Below are positions 8,480 to 17,900 of a stretch of 28,377 bases of DNA, in pieces. Made by a program: the position numbers and the translations under genes. The notes beneath the pieces were generated by a model. That model was not told the origin of the DNA. It searched no databases and worked only from the letters and a program-made list of their open reading frames with translations. The stretch lies in NCBI GenBank assembly GCA_964390795.1, contig CAYMLQ010000037.1, positions 1 through 28,377 on the forward strand, written 5' to 3'. Within the stretch, counting starts at the first letter, position 1; every line of letters starts with the position of its first letter. The DNA comes from CAYMLQ01 sp964390795 (lineage in GTDB: Bacteria; Verrucomicrobiota; Kiritimatiellia; RFP12; UBA1067).

Positions 8480-8482
8480 CCG

Positions 8483-9985
8483 TTACTGCACCGTGATCAG
8501 CGTGCCCGTATAATAGCGGAAATTCGACAGAACCACGTTCCCCGTGCCTGACGGATAGGAAATGTCCACGGCCCGCAGCGGAAACACGGGGGCCACGCTG
8601 TTGAACGTCCCGCTCCGCGATCCCACCGAGAGAATCGTCACAGGCTGGTTGAACATCTTCTGCTGCACCGCGACCTCCAGCTTGCCCGCGAGCGTGGCCG
8701 TGTTCTGCACCGCAATCTTCGACACGCCGTTGGTGGCGATCTCGAAGCGAAGGACAGCGTTTGTCGTCATCGAGAACGCTTTTGCATTGATCACGCTGTT
8801 GGTGCCGATGATCTCAAAGCGCGCGCTGGTGTTGACCTGTTCACAAAGCTGCAAAAGAGAGTCCACCGTCAGCGAACCTCCAACCATGCGGTAGCTGCCG
8901 GTACTGCCGGTCTTCCGCGAAACGGACAGATTGTATTTCACGCGGATCGTGCCGTTGCTCTGCAGCATTGATCCGTTGCCAAACTCGCCGACAAACAAAT
9001 AGTTGGCGGCGTTTGTTAAGGCGATCTCACCACCGGTCATCACGTACGAGCCTTTCGATCCTGCGGCACGCCCGATATAGATATACTCGTTGGTCATGAG
9101 AACTACGCCACCGGATTGCCAGACGGTTCCTGTACCGTTGTATCCGACGTCAAAAGCCTTTTCGGCTGCGAACACACCGCCGTCAATGTAGGCCGTGCCG
9201 GACGCCGCGGCCGTCTCACCGAGTGTGAACTGATAAGCATTCATCCTGCCGTTGACAAGGCGATAGGTTCCGCGCCCGCCCGACGCCATACCGACTTTGA
9301 AGACGGCCGGCGAGGCGACCGTAACGGTGCCGTTGCTCTGGATGAAGCTGCCGACGCCACTATGCCCTACTGATAAATAGGTCCTGTTGGTTAACAGCAT
9401 CTCACCGCCATTAATGACATACTTGCCGTTGCCGGTAGCTGTGCGTCCAACGTAAAGGTACTTGTCGATATAGAGATCGCCAAACGTGCCACCGGACTGA
9501 TAAAACACACCCGTTCCATTATAGCCCACGGTCATTTCGGTCACAGCCTTGCCGATCGCACCGAGATACCCACCCTGCAATTCATACCGTCCATTGCCGG
9601 TCGTTCCCTCACCCACGGTCAAGAAAGTGCCGAATCGGTTGGTCGTCCCTTCGGACTGAACCAGCGTGCCGCTGCCGTTGCGTCCGATGTTCTGCGAGGA
9701 CGCCGTGTAGAGCGTGCCGGTGGTCAGGCACACGGTGCCGGTCTCACCAGCGCTGTAGCCCACAACCATGTTCGTGCAGACCGCGCCAGGCTGCGTGATG
9801 CGCACCGTACGGTCGTTAAACGTCACATTGACGGTGTTCGTGATTCGCGGAACAGCAAGCGTGCTCCAGTTCGCCGGATTTTCCCAGATGCCGTCCGTGA
9901 TCTGGAAAAAGGCCGTCGTCTGACCTTGCACGCTGGCAACAACGCCGAGAAAACATCCGACAACAAAACACGCTCTGACGTTCAT
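8483..9985 (-). CDS. Secreted autotransporter-type beta-repeat protein
   Basis: A 500-residue protein. ATG 9985 has GGAGGG 4 nt upstream and opens a signal peptide (NVRACFVVGCFLGVVASVQG). The body is made of short repeats of the form VGYNGTGxxxQSGGxxxxTN and VGxxGxGSxxQSNGT, alternating with GKYVxxGG units, in a larger ~140-residue super-repeat (compare YNGTGVFYQSGG with YNGTGTVWQSGG). This is the pattern of parallel beta-helix passenger domains, where Gly/Asn/Thr ladders form the turns. No translocator barrel or PEP-CTERM anchor is visible at its C-terminus, so the export and anchoring route is open. It is the first gene of a two-gene unit with the 1289-residue protein. Confidence 0.72.
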   Translation of the reverse strand: MNVRACFVVGCFLGVVASVQGQTTAFFQITDGIWENPANWSTLAVPRITNTVNVTFNDRTVRITQPGAVCTNMVVGYSAGETGTVCLTTGTLYTASSQNIGRNGSGTLVQSEGTTNRFGTFLTVGEGTTGNGRYELQGGYLGAIGKAVTEMTVGYNGTGVFYQSGGTFGDLYIDKYLYVGRTATGNGKYVINGGEMLLTNRTYLSVGHSGVGSFIQSNGTVTVASPAVFKVGMASGGRGTYRLVNGRMNAYQFTLGETAAASGTAYIDGGVFAAEKAFDVGYNGTGTVWQSGGVVLMTNEYIYIGRAAGSKGSYVMTGGEIALTNAANYLFVGEFGNGSMLQSNGTIRVKYNLSVSRKTGSTGSYRMVGGSLTVDSLLQLCEQVNTSARFEIIGTNSVINAKAFSMTTNAVLRFEIATNGVSKIAVQNTATLAGKLEVAVQQKMFNQPVTILSVGSRSGTFNSVAPVFPLRAVDISYPSGTGNVVLSNFRYYTGTLITVQ

Positions 9986-10337
9986 AACACCCTCCGCTTG
10001 GATAAACTTGCCGGACGCCTGTTGACGCGGCATTCCATCGCCGCCAAATTAACCATGCCATCATGCCGGGAGGCAGAATGGACATACAGTCCAACGTATC
10101 CGTCAGACAAACAATGCTACGATACCACTGCGGCACTCGCTGAGTCAAGGCCACGGACAGGCTTCGGACAAGCGGTTCTCTACGGTGCCCAGATATGCGA
10201 CGGCTCCCTTCAACAGTTCTCAATCGCACCCCACGAGGTCTGGTTTTGACTCGCGCTGCGGCCCTGCGGCGTGTATGGTGTACGGTATGGAGTAAATACC
10301 AGTGCTTTCGACGTTTGAGTAAGAAAGGATGAACAGC
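9986..10337. other. Divergent intergenic region
   Basis: This 352-nt region separates the minus-strand beta-repeat operon and the plus-strand oxidoreductase. It holds a candidate minus-strand promoter (10119-10148), a 15-bp palindrome TGGAC-ATACA-GTCCA at 10079-10093, and a small inverted repeat GGTAT...ATACC near 10284-10300 just upstream of the oxidoreductase. No gene of believable codon structure is seen in it. Confidence 0.5.
10119..10148 (-). promoter_or_regulatory. Candidate promoter of the beta-repeat operon
   Basis: On the minus strand TTGACT (10148-10143) and TATCGT (10124-10119) are 18 bp apart. The match to a housekeeping sigma promoter is fair, and the implied leader before ATG 9985 is about 125 nt. 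Not tested. Confidence 0.35.
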
Positions 10338-11681
10338 ATGAGCCTGAATCGTCGCCGGTTTCTGAAAGCTGCGGGCGTGGCCGCAGGTGCGTTCACCATC
10401 GTACCGAGCCGCGTGCTCGGACTTGGGGGACAGACCTCGCCCAGCAACAGGCTGAACATCGCGACCATCGGTCTGGGCTGGCCGGGCTGCAAGGACACGG
10501 ACGCGCTGGCCGGTGACAACAACATCGTGGCGCTGTGCGACGTCGACACTGCCCGCGCGCCCGAGTTCCGCACGAAGCACCCGAAAGCCAAGTCGTACCA
10601 GGATTACCGCCGGATGTGGGACGAGCTGGAGAAGGGCATCGACGCGGTCATCGTGGCGACGCCCGACCACACGCACGCGGTTCTGGCGATGGAGGCGATG
10701 CGGCGCGGCAAGCACGTCTATTGCGAGAAGCCGCTCGCGCACGCGATCGGCGAGGTTCGCGCGCTGATGAAGGCGGCGCAGGAGCACAAGGTCGTCACGC
10801 AGCTCGGCAACCAGGGCCACTCGTCCAACGAGACCCGCATGCTTTGCGAGTGGCTCGCGGACGGCGCCATCGGCAAGGTGCATGCCATCCACGCTGGCGC
10901 GAAGCACATGAACACGGGGATCGACCGTCTGGCGGACGCGCGCAAGGGCGAGCCGGCACCGGCGAACATCGACTGGGATCTCTGGCTCGGGCCTGCGCAG
11001 CAGCGCCCGTTCTCATCGGCCTACGCGCCCCACGCCTGGCGCGGCTGGGTGCCCTTCGGCAACGGCACGCTCGGCGACTGGGCCTGCCACGTGCTGGGGC
11101 CCGTCTTCCGGGGGCTCGACCTCGGCGCGCCCGCGACGGTCGCTGCGGAGGTCAAGGACTATCCGCAGGAGGTGCGCGGCGACGTCTTCCCGAGGGGCGA
11201 CATCGTCACGTTCGAGTTCGCCGCGAAGGGCAAGCGCGGGCCGCTCACGCTCACGTGGCACAGCGGCTCGGAGCCGATGCCGCGTCCGCCGGAGCTGGAG
11301 CCGGAGCGCCAGCCGGTGAGCACCGGTGCGGTCGTCTACGGAGACGCAGGCGCGCTCATGTACGGCTCGCACGGCGCGGGCGGCCTGCGCCTGTTCCCCG
11401 AAGCGAAGATGAAGGCCTACAAGCGGCCCGAGCCTACTTTGCCGCGCGTGCCGAGGGGCGGCCACGAACAGGACTGGGCGCGCGCGATCCGCGAGGGCGG
11501 GACGTCCTGCTCCGACTTCTCCGCGGGCGGCCCGCTGACCGAGATCGCGCTGCTGGGCGTGATCGCGCTGCGTTTCGCCGGCACGAAGCTCGCGTGGGAC
11601 GCGGAGCAGATGCGCTTCACGAACTGCGACGAGGCCAACGCCTTCGTCAATCCGCCTTACCGGAAGGGCTGGTCGCTGTAG
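10338..11681 (+). CDS. Tat-exported Gfo/Idh/MocA-family oxidoreductase
   Basis: A 447-residue protein. The start at 10338 is chosen because AAAGGA lies 8 nt upstream; ATG 10329 sits directly on that site. It opens with a twin-arginine signal (NRRRFLK, residues 4-10) and a hydrophobic AAGVAAGAF segment. The Rossmann fold follows with IGLGWPG (44-50), an acidic CDVD (67-70), and the family's EKP motif (120-122). A GDWACH segment matches the C-terminal catalytic region of the family. Such enzymes are NAD(P)-dependent and act on sugars or inositols; Tat export with bound cofactor is typical of this PVC-type subgroup. Substrate is unknown. It ends 35 nt from the convergent esterase gene. Confidence 0.88.
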   Translation: MSLNRRRFLKAAGVAAGAFTIVPSRVLGLGGQTSPSNRLNIATIGLGWPGCKDTDALAGDNNIVALCDVDTARAPEFRTKHPKAKSYQDYRRMWDELEKGIDAVIVATPDHTHAVLAMEAMRRGKHVYCEKPLAHAIGEVRALMKAAQEHKVVTQLGNQGHSSNETRMLCEWLADGAIGKVHAIHAGAKHMNTGIDRLADARKGEPAPANIDWDLWLGPAQQRPFSSAYAPHAWRGWVPFGNGTLGDWACHVLGPVFRGLDLGAPATVAAEVKDYPQEVRGDVFPRGDIVTFEFAAKGKRGPLTLTWHSGSEPMPRPPELEPERQPVSTGAVVYGDAGALMYGSHGAGGLRLFPEAKMKAYKRPEPTLPRVPRGGHEQDWARAIREGGTSCSDFSAGGPLTEIALLGVIALRFAGTKLAWDAEQMRFTNCDEANAFVNPPYRKGWSL

Positions 11682-11716
11682 CGCGTTGAAGTGCGTCCAA
11701 CGAGTGAAACGGAGCT

Positions 11717-13744
11717 CTAGTATCCGGCCTGGAACGGCGCGGCGGGCAGGCCCATGCCGTTGTAAAGGTTGCACGTGGGGTTGTCGGCCCAGGCGTAACG
11801 CACCGCTACAGGCCTGGGCACGGCGGGCGACCACACGAGCACCGTGTCACCCTCTATCCGCGCTGTGGCCCACGCCCATTTTTTGTTCTCGCCGCAGAGG
11901 GCGAACCCCTCCAGTTCGCCGTCCGGACTGTGCCGAACCAGCGGTTTGAGCGCAGGTGACATGCTGGTGGGCCGGTAGTGCGCGGTCAGAGGTTTGGCCA
12001 CCAGACCGCCGCCGGCGTGCAGGAAGGAGAGACGCACCTTGTCACCCTCCGTTTTCATCGACTGGTAGACCGGCCCCGAGGCGGCAACGGGTTGCTTGTA
12101 AGTCTGGGCCAGCGCGAGCCGCGCGAGCCGTTCGCCGACGTCTCTTTTATGAATCGGATGAACGTCCTCCTCCCCAAGATCGATCAGCACCGCCTGGCCC
12201 GTGCTGGGGAGTGCCAGCGCTTTGGACTGGGCCTCGCGCAGCAGCGCCCACAGGCTGTTGTCAGGCTCGTCCTTCTTCACGCCGTAATTGGGCAACTGGC
12301 AGAAGTAGAAAGGAACGTCGCAGCCCCAGCCCTTGCGCCAGCCGCGGATGAGAGCCTCGAAGATCTTTGCGTAGCCGCCGGGCTGCCCGGTGTCCTGCTC
12401 GCCCTGATACCAGATCACGCCCCGGATCGGGGACGCCATAAGGGGATGGATCATGCCGTTGAAAATGCGGCCCGGGACGCTGTGCGTGCCGGGATTGGGC
12501 GGGATGGTCGGCAGCGCCTTGCGCGCCTCGTCGCTCAAGGCGGGGAGTTCGACTTCCACTTTGGCGAGCCACTCCCCGTTCATGAGGAGGCGTGACGAGC
12601 CGATTCCGACGAACAGGGTCGAGGGCATGGCCGCCCGTTCGCTGGGCGTACACAGGCGGACCGCGACCGTGTTCTCCCCCTCGCGGAGCGCGCCTTTCGG
12701 AAGCGTGTAGCGCACGTCGAACCCGCCCTTCAAGCTTTCGACGGCGGTCTCGCCGATCTTCTTCCCGTTGATGTAGCAAACGTTAAAATCGCGAACCGCG
12801 CCGAGCTGAATCATCGCGTTGTCCAAGGAGCCCGCAGGAACGGTGAAGGTTTTTCGGAACCACACAGCTCCTGAATCGGGGAGCCCCGCCGCTCGCAGCG
12901 TGGCGGGCAGCGTCACGGTTTTCCAGCCGTCGGGGGCGGCGTCCTCCGCCGCGAAGCGTGCGGGATCGGACGGGCGGTCCGTCCGCTTGAACTGCATTTC
13001 CCACTGGCGGTAAGCGGGAAGGTACTGCTCTTTCAATACCGGAAAGTCATCCACGCGTTTCTTCACGCTGGCCTGCTTGCTTTGCCATTCGGGTTCCGCG
13101 TCGAAGGCCTCCTGCGGCAGCCAGGAGAGCGCGGAGGTTCCGGCCCACGCCGCGAGGATCAGCCCGACGGGCTGCCGGATGGTTTGCTGCACCTTCTTTC
13201 CGAAAAAATAACTCACCGCCCCGAACTCTTTGGCGGTGTCGGGACGGGCCACGATCCACGCGCCCTTGCAGTTCTCTTCGGCGGTTTCGGCGCCCACGTT
13301 CGCCACCCGGAACTGACGCAGCAGCGGGTTCGCCGACTGCGGGATTTCCTCAGCGGCCTCGGCGGCGCGGGCCAGTCCGAAGGCCATGTTCGACTGTCCG
13401 GAACAGACCCAGACCTCGCCGATCACCACGTCTTGAACCACAAGCCGGTTGGCGCCCTCGACGATCAAGTCAAACGGGCCGTCGCCGAGGCGGGTGACGT
13501 CCAGGCACACGCGCCATTTGCCGTCGCCGCCTGCGGACGTTTCGGCCTGCGCGCCACCCAGGGTGACCTTCACCTTTTCGCCTGCGGCGGCGTTGCCCCA
13601 GAGCGGTGTCCGCTCGGATTTCTGAAGCACGGCATGGTTGGAAAGCAGGGAGGGCAAGGTGACGTTCGCGCGGGCTGTGACCGTAAGGAGACTCAGGCCT
13701 GCGAGAAGGAGTGACGCGCTCGGGATACGGTTATGGTTGTTCAT
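11717..13744 (-). CDS. Secreted sialate O-acetylesterase-like protein
   Basis: A 675-residue protein with a signal peptide (LLLAGLSLLTVTARA, cleavage near 26). It carries the SGNH/SASA catalytic nucleophile in GQSNM (Ser118), an oxyanion/strand motif IWYQGEQD (445-451) and the C-terminal acid/base motif DVHPIHKRD (527-535) with H529 and H532. Between the two halves of the esterase fold lies an inserted beta-sandwich (about 265-400, AVWFRKTFTVPAG...), as in characterised SASA esterases. The family removes O-acetyl groups from sialic acids or other acetylated sugars; the exact sugar is not decided by sequence. The gene overlaps the preceding beta-helix gene by 14 nt, so the two are coupled. Length is usual for the family. 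Confidence 0.88.
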   Translation of the reverse strand: MNNHNRIPSASLLLAGLSLLTVTARANVTLPSLLSNHAVLQKSERTPLWGNAAAGEKVKVTLGGAQAETSAGGDGKWRVCLDVTRLGDGPFDLIVEGANRLVVQDVVIGEVWVCSGQSNMAFGLARAAEAAEEIPQSANPLLRQFRVANVGAETAEENCKGAWIVARPDTAKEFGAVSYFFGKKVQQTIRQPVGLILAAWAGTSALSWLPQEAFDAEPEWQSKQASVKKRVDDFPVLKEQYLPAYRQWEMQFKRTDRPSDPARFAAEDAAPDGWKTVTLPATLRAAGLPDSGAVWFRKTFTVPAGSLDNAMIQLGAVRDFNVCYINGKKIGETAVESLKGGFDVRYTLPKGALREGENTVAVRLCTPSERAAMPSTLFVGIGSSRLLMNGEWLAKVEVELPALSDEARKALPTIPPNPGTHSVPGRIFNGMIHPLMASPIRGVIWYQGEQDTGQPGGYAKIFEALIRGWRKGWGCDVPFYFCQLPNYGVKKDEPDNSLWALLREAQSKALALPSTGQAVLIDLGEEDVHPIHKRDVGERLARLALAQTYKQPVAASGPVYQSMKTEGDKVRLSFLHAGGGLVAKPLTAHYRPTSMSPALKPLVRHSPDGELEGFALCGENKKWAWATARIEGDTVLVWSPAVPRPVAVRYAWADNPTCNLYNGMGLPAAPFQAGY

Positions 13745-14639
13745 GCACTTTCGTTTCCCGATGTTTGATGCGCTCCTGCTTGAACGCCGTTTCCTTGCCG
13801 ATGTCGAAGTCTTTCGACTGGTTGTAGATCAGCGTGTCCGTCACGCTGTGGGCCTTGCCGGCAAATTTGAAGGCCGCGCCCACATTGTCGTGTACGGTGC
13901 AGTTCGTGTATGTTGTGACGCTCTGGTTCACGTCAGCCACGCCGCCATCGGAGGAGCCGTTCCAGGCGATCTCGGCGCCCTCCACAGCCATCTGCGCCGT
14001 CTCATGGGCGCTGATCCCCTCGTCGCAATTGGAGAGCGCCCGCACATTCTCCAGGCGGATGCCCACCCGGTCGCCGTGGATGTTGAACCCGTCGTTTGAC
14101 GCGTGCATGGCCGTGATGTTTCTGACCGTGATGTGGGAACACATGATGCTCACGCAGCTTGTGCCGGCCTTTGGCGGCAGGATGACGCGCGTCTTGTCCT
14201 GCGCTTTGGAGGGAGGCCAGCGGAAGTAGAGCAGCCCCTCGTCCGTGCAGCCCATTTGCCCGGGTTTGAGCGCGGAGGGCGGAAGATAGCGAAACGTCTT
14301 TTTATCGGGCGAGGCCCTTTCCGCGACGCGGTCTCTCGCGAGGGTGACGGGCATCTCATCCAAGAACAGCGCCGTGTTTTGCCCGTCAGCAACCGGCTTC
14401 GGCCCTGAAAGCGGCGTGCACGAGATCCACACGTCGCCCTCTTTCTTCCACGCGTGATCGGTCACGTCGGTGCCCAGGTCGATGACCATGCCTTTGCCGT
14501 CAAAGACCGCAGGCGCTTCGGCCGTGCCGCCTTGAGTCAGGTTTAAGGGTTTGGTGGTGAGTTCACCCGCGCAGGCGAAGATGGAAGTCAATACGCTACA
14601 GGCGAGGACCGTGAGGGGGGGGCGAATCGTTCTAGTCAT
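13731..14639 (-). CDS. Secreted parallel beta-helix protein
   Basis: About 302 residues. ATG 14639 is chosen because it gives a classic signal peptide (RTIRPPLTVLACSVLTS, then FACAGE); ATGs at 14651 and further upstream are also in frame and no strong ribosome binding site distinguishes them. The central and C-terminal parts show right-handed beta-helix rungs (HITVRNITAMHASNDGFNI, RLENVRALSNCDEGISAHE, TYTNCTVHDNVGAAF, VTDTLIYNQSKDF), the fold of pectate-lyase-like and glycan-binding or degrading enzymes. A specific catalytic motif is not recognised. It overlaps the O-acetylesterase by 14 nt and is presumably its operon partner, acting on the same glycan. Confidence 0.75.
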   Translation of the reverse strand: MTRTIRPPLTVLACSVLTSIFACAGELTTKPLNLTQGGTAEAPAVFDGKGMVIDLGTDVTDHAWKKEGDVWISCTPLSGPKPVADGQNTALFLDEMPVTLARDRVAERASPDKKTFRYLPPSALKPGQMGCTDEGLLYFRWPPSKAQDKTRVILPPKAGTSCVSIMCSHITVRNITAMHASNDGFNIHGDRVGIRLENVRALSNCDEGISAHETAQMAVEGAEIAWNGSSDGGVADVNQSVTTYTNCTVHDNVGAAFKFAGKAHSVTDTLIYNQSKDFDIGKETAFKQERIKHRETKVHEQP

Positions 14640-14689
14640 GATAATGCTCATTACCCAAGGCATGCAACTCAGACGGTGTATACGATTCC

Positions 14690-14718
14690 AAGTTAACACT
14701 CCGATCCGTCGGCGTCAA
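14690..14718 (-). promoter_or_regulatory. Weak candidate promoter of the beta-helix/esterase operon
   Basis: On the minus strand TTGACG (14718-14713) and TAACTT (14695-14690) are 17 bp apart. The -35 is good, the -10 is poor. Confidence 0.25.
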
Positions 14719-14874
14719 CATGCGGCTTTTCTGTTGCGCGCCAGCCGTTCAAATTTTGGCTTCTGGGCCACGGGAAAGCAGGCTAAAGCCTGTACTACGA
14801 ACGGTTTCTCTCACGGGAAACAGTGTTCGTCGTGCAGCCTTCAGGTTGTCTCAAGCCATAATCTGAATTACTGA

Positions 14875-14903
14875 TTGCGCGCGTGATGCGTGGTTGATAT
14901 TCT
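14875..14903 (+). promoter_or_regulatory. Candidate promoter of the autotransporter operon
   Basis: TTGCGC (14875-14880) and TATTCT (14898-14903) are 17 bp apart, with the start codon at 14950. The consensus match is moderate. Confidence 0.3.
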
Positions 14904-14949
14904 TAAAACACGGTTGAGTGCACTATCGTCGATGGATAAGGAGAGTGAC

Positions 14950-17900
14950 ATGAGAACAGGGATGTGGCATGGGGTTGCGGAGATGCGAAAGCAGCTTGGC
15001 ACTGGGTGTTGGAAAGCGGCTGTTCTCGCGGTCATGGCGGGCGCGTCAGGAGCAGCCCGGGCGGCGGACGGAACGTGGGCCAGCCTGACGGGCGGAACCT
15101 GGGGGACGGCGGAAAACTGGAATGCGGGCGCGATCGCCGACGGTTCCGACTTTACCGCCGATTTCAGCACGTTGAATCTGACCGGCGATATCGCTGTGAG
15201 TCTGGATATGGCCGCGACGGTGGGTGGCCTGGTTTTCGGGGACGTGGACATCGGAACGGCCGGAGGCTGGTTCCTGAATCATAACGGGGATGCGGCGAAC
15301 ACCCTCGCCGTCACGAATGTCACCGTCAACGCGCTGGGCGCGGGCAAGACCGCGACCATCGGCGCGGTTCTCGTCGGCAGCGGATCGTTGTCGAAAAACG
15401 GCGAGGGAACGCTGACGCTCACCAACAGCAACACGTATACGGGCGGCACCGCCATCAACGCCGGCAGACTGCAGGTCGGCAACGGCGGCGCCTTCTGCAA
15501 GCTTGGCTCGGGGAACATCGTGAACCATGGCACGCTCGCGTATATCTTTGACAGTACGGCCACAAACTCCCTGCCTTCGGGGGCCGGGCTCTCGGGCAGC
15601 GGTTCGCTCGTCGCCACAGGCGGCATCATCCAGATCAACGGCAATATCACGCTGGGCGGCCGGCAGAGCTACGCCCAGACTGGTGCGGCCACCCTCTACA
15701 AGGGGATTGAACTGGTCGCGGCGGAGGCGACGCTCACGGGTTCTGCCATTGCGATGTATGGCGATGTGGGAAAAAAGAATAGTGACGGGTATCGCCTGAA
15801 TCTGGACACCAGCGCAACCCATGGCCCCATTGACCTGAATATCTCGTTGGGTCGCAACGGGACGTGGTATACCCCGGCAGGCTTCACGGCAAACGCCGGA
15901 ACCGGGACGATCAGCGTGGTCGGAACGGGCGTCAACAGCTCGGGCTGGAGAATCACGCCGGTTACGCTGACGGGTGCTGTGAATATCCCCGCGAATGTGT
16001 ACTCAGACGCGAGCGTCACGATCAACGCGACGTCCGCCAGCACGGTGTCCGGCGCTTTCTCCGGCGGCATGTCGCTCGTCAAGAGAGGAGCGGGCACGCT
16101 GACTCTCTTCGGCGGCAGTACCTACACCGGCGCGACAATTGTTTCAAACGGCACGCTGCAGGTGGCGATGCCTGTTTTCGCTGAGGCTGCAAGGCACTTT
16201 GACGCATCGGGCCTGGGTCTTGCCAACGGGGCGGCAGTCACGACGTGGAACGATCTGAGCGTCAACGCCGCGCACGCCACGGTTCCAGGCGGCAATGCCG
16301 CACCCACCTATATCGCCGATGCGGGCACGGGTACGGGCTTGGGTGCGCTCAACTTCCTGAGGAACGGCGGGCCGAACGACAGCCAGGCGCTGCGGTTCGC
16401 GCGCGACATCAACATCAGGACGGTGTTTTCCATTTTCAAAGGCAACAGCTTCCTGTTGACGGATCTGGCAAATTACCATTTTCACCGCCCGACCGACACC
16501 AATGCCGTTGACGTGCTCTTTGATTCGGGGTACGCATCCGCTGACCTGAAAACCGGGAACACCTATGTGAACGGGGTCAAGATTACGCCGACCGCGTACG
16601 CCATGCCCACGAACCTGCATAACGGATACAATCTCGTGGAGGTTCTTTCTTCCGGCGGGGCGGTGACGGCTGACAGCTTCAACAAGGACCGTAACGCTCA
16701 CGCGGGCGACCAGTCGCAGGCCGAAGTCTTTATCTTCGACACCGTCCTGAACGAAACGAAGCGTCTCCAGGTTGAAGCCTACTTGAATAAGAAATGGTTC
16801 GGCATCGGGAGCGGGCCGGGCAACGTGCTGCCCAGCGGCACCGCGATGACGCTCGCAGGCGGCGCGACGCTTGACCTGAGCGGAGAAGCGCATCAGACCC
16901 TCGCCTCGCTGGCGTCGGCCGACGGTCCAGGCAGTACGGTCTATCTCGGAAACGCGAAGCTCACGGTCAGTAATGCCGTGAACACGACGTTCGCGGGCGT
17001 CATCTCGGGTAGCGGCGGTTCCCTGGTCAAACAGGGCTCGGGGACACTCACGCTTTCCGGCACCAACACGTACGGCGGCTCCACCCTGATCGCGGGAGGC
17101 GTACTCAAAATTGGCGGTGTTTCTTTGAAGAACCCCGTGGCCGGTGCGGCCCGCTGGTTTGACGCCTCGGCTCTGGCTTTGACAAACGGGGCCGCCATCA
17201 CTCAGTGGAACGATCTCAGCGGAGCCAACGCCCATGCCGTGAACGCGACCGGCACACTCCGTCCGACCTATGCGGCCAATGCGCTCGGCGAACTGGGCGC
17301 GGTCCACTGCAACAGAACCAACGGGGCGCCGCGGGGCGATTATCTCAACTTTACGCAAGATCCCAATGTCCGCACCGTCTTTTCCGTCTTCAAGGGCAGC
17401 AGCTTCCTGCTCACCGATGCGAGCGCCTATAACTTCCACCGCCAGACGGATAACGACCCGGCTTCGCCTCTCTGGGCCAGTACTGCGGGGTGGACAAGTG
17501 AGTCGATTAAGAATGGCAGCACCTATGTGAACGGCGTGCTGGTGAATGGTGTGACGACGGCCATGCCCACCAATACCCATAACGGGTTCAATCTGGTGGA
17601 GGTGCTGACCACCGGCAGTGTGACCAACGGTGGCTTCAACAATGACCGTGGCGGCATCCACTCCGGCGACCAGTACCACGGGGAAGTCATCCTGTACGAC
17701 ACACTCCTATCCGAGTCTCAGCGGTTGCAGGTTGAGGAGTATCTGATGAGGAAATGGTTCGAGGGCGTCACCTATAACGGCACCTTGCCCAGCCTGTCGC
17801 CAGTGAACCTCATGAACGGCGGGGCGCTGGACGTGACGTCGGTGACGAATCCGGCGATCGGCTCGCTCGCCTCGACGGACGGGCTCGGCAGCCGGGTGAT

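Larger units (their letters stand above)
14640..14949. other. Divergent intergenic region with palindromic element
   Basis: This 310-nt region separates the minus-strand beta-helix operon and the plus-strand autotransporter. It contains candidate promoters on both strands, a hairpin CAGGCT-AA-AGCCTG at 14779-14792, and two copies of CACGGGAAA (14769 and 14812) flanking it. No credible gene is seen. Confidence 0.45.

Noticed and set aside
9816..10907. Minus-strand open frame (363 codons) across the divergent promoter region
   Set aside because: It overlaps the starts of two supported genes on both sides and shows no motif; the intergenic part has no start with a ribosome site.
10535..11689. 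Plus-strand Arg-rich open frame overlapping the oxidoreductase
   Set aside because: It is an out-of-frame shadow of the Gfo/Idh/MocA gene; Arg-rich composition is typical of frame shifts in GC-rich DNA.
16144..17679. Long minus-strand open frame (511 codons) inside the autotransporter gene
   Set aside because: It lies antisense to a protein with clear repeats and signal peptide, has no ribosome binding site or recognisable motif, and is expected from the high GC content.
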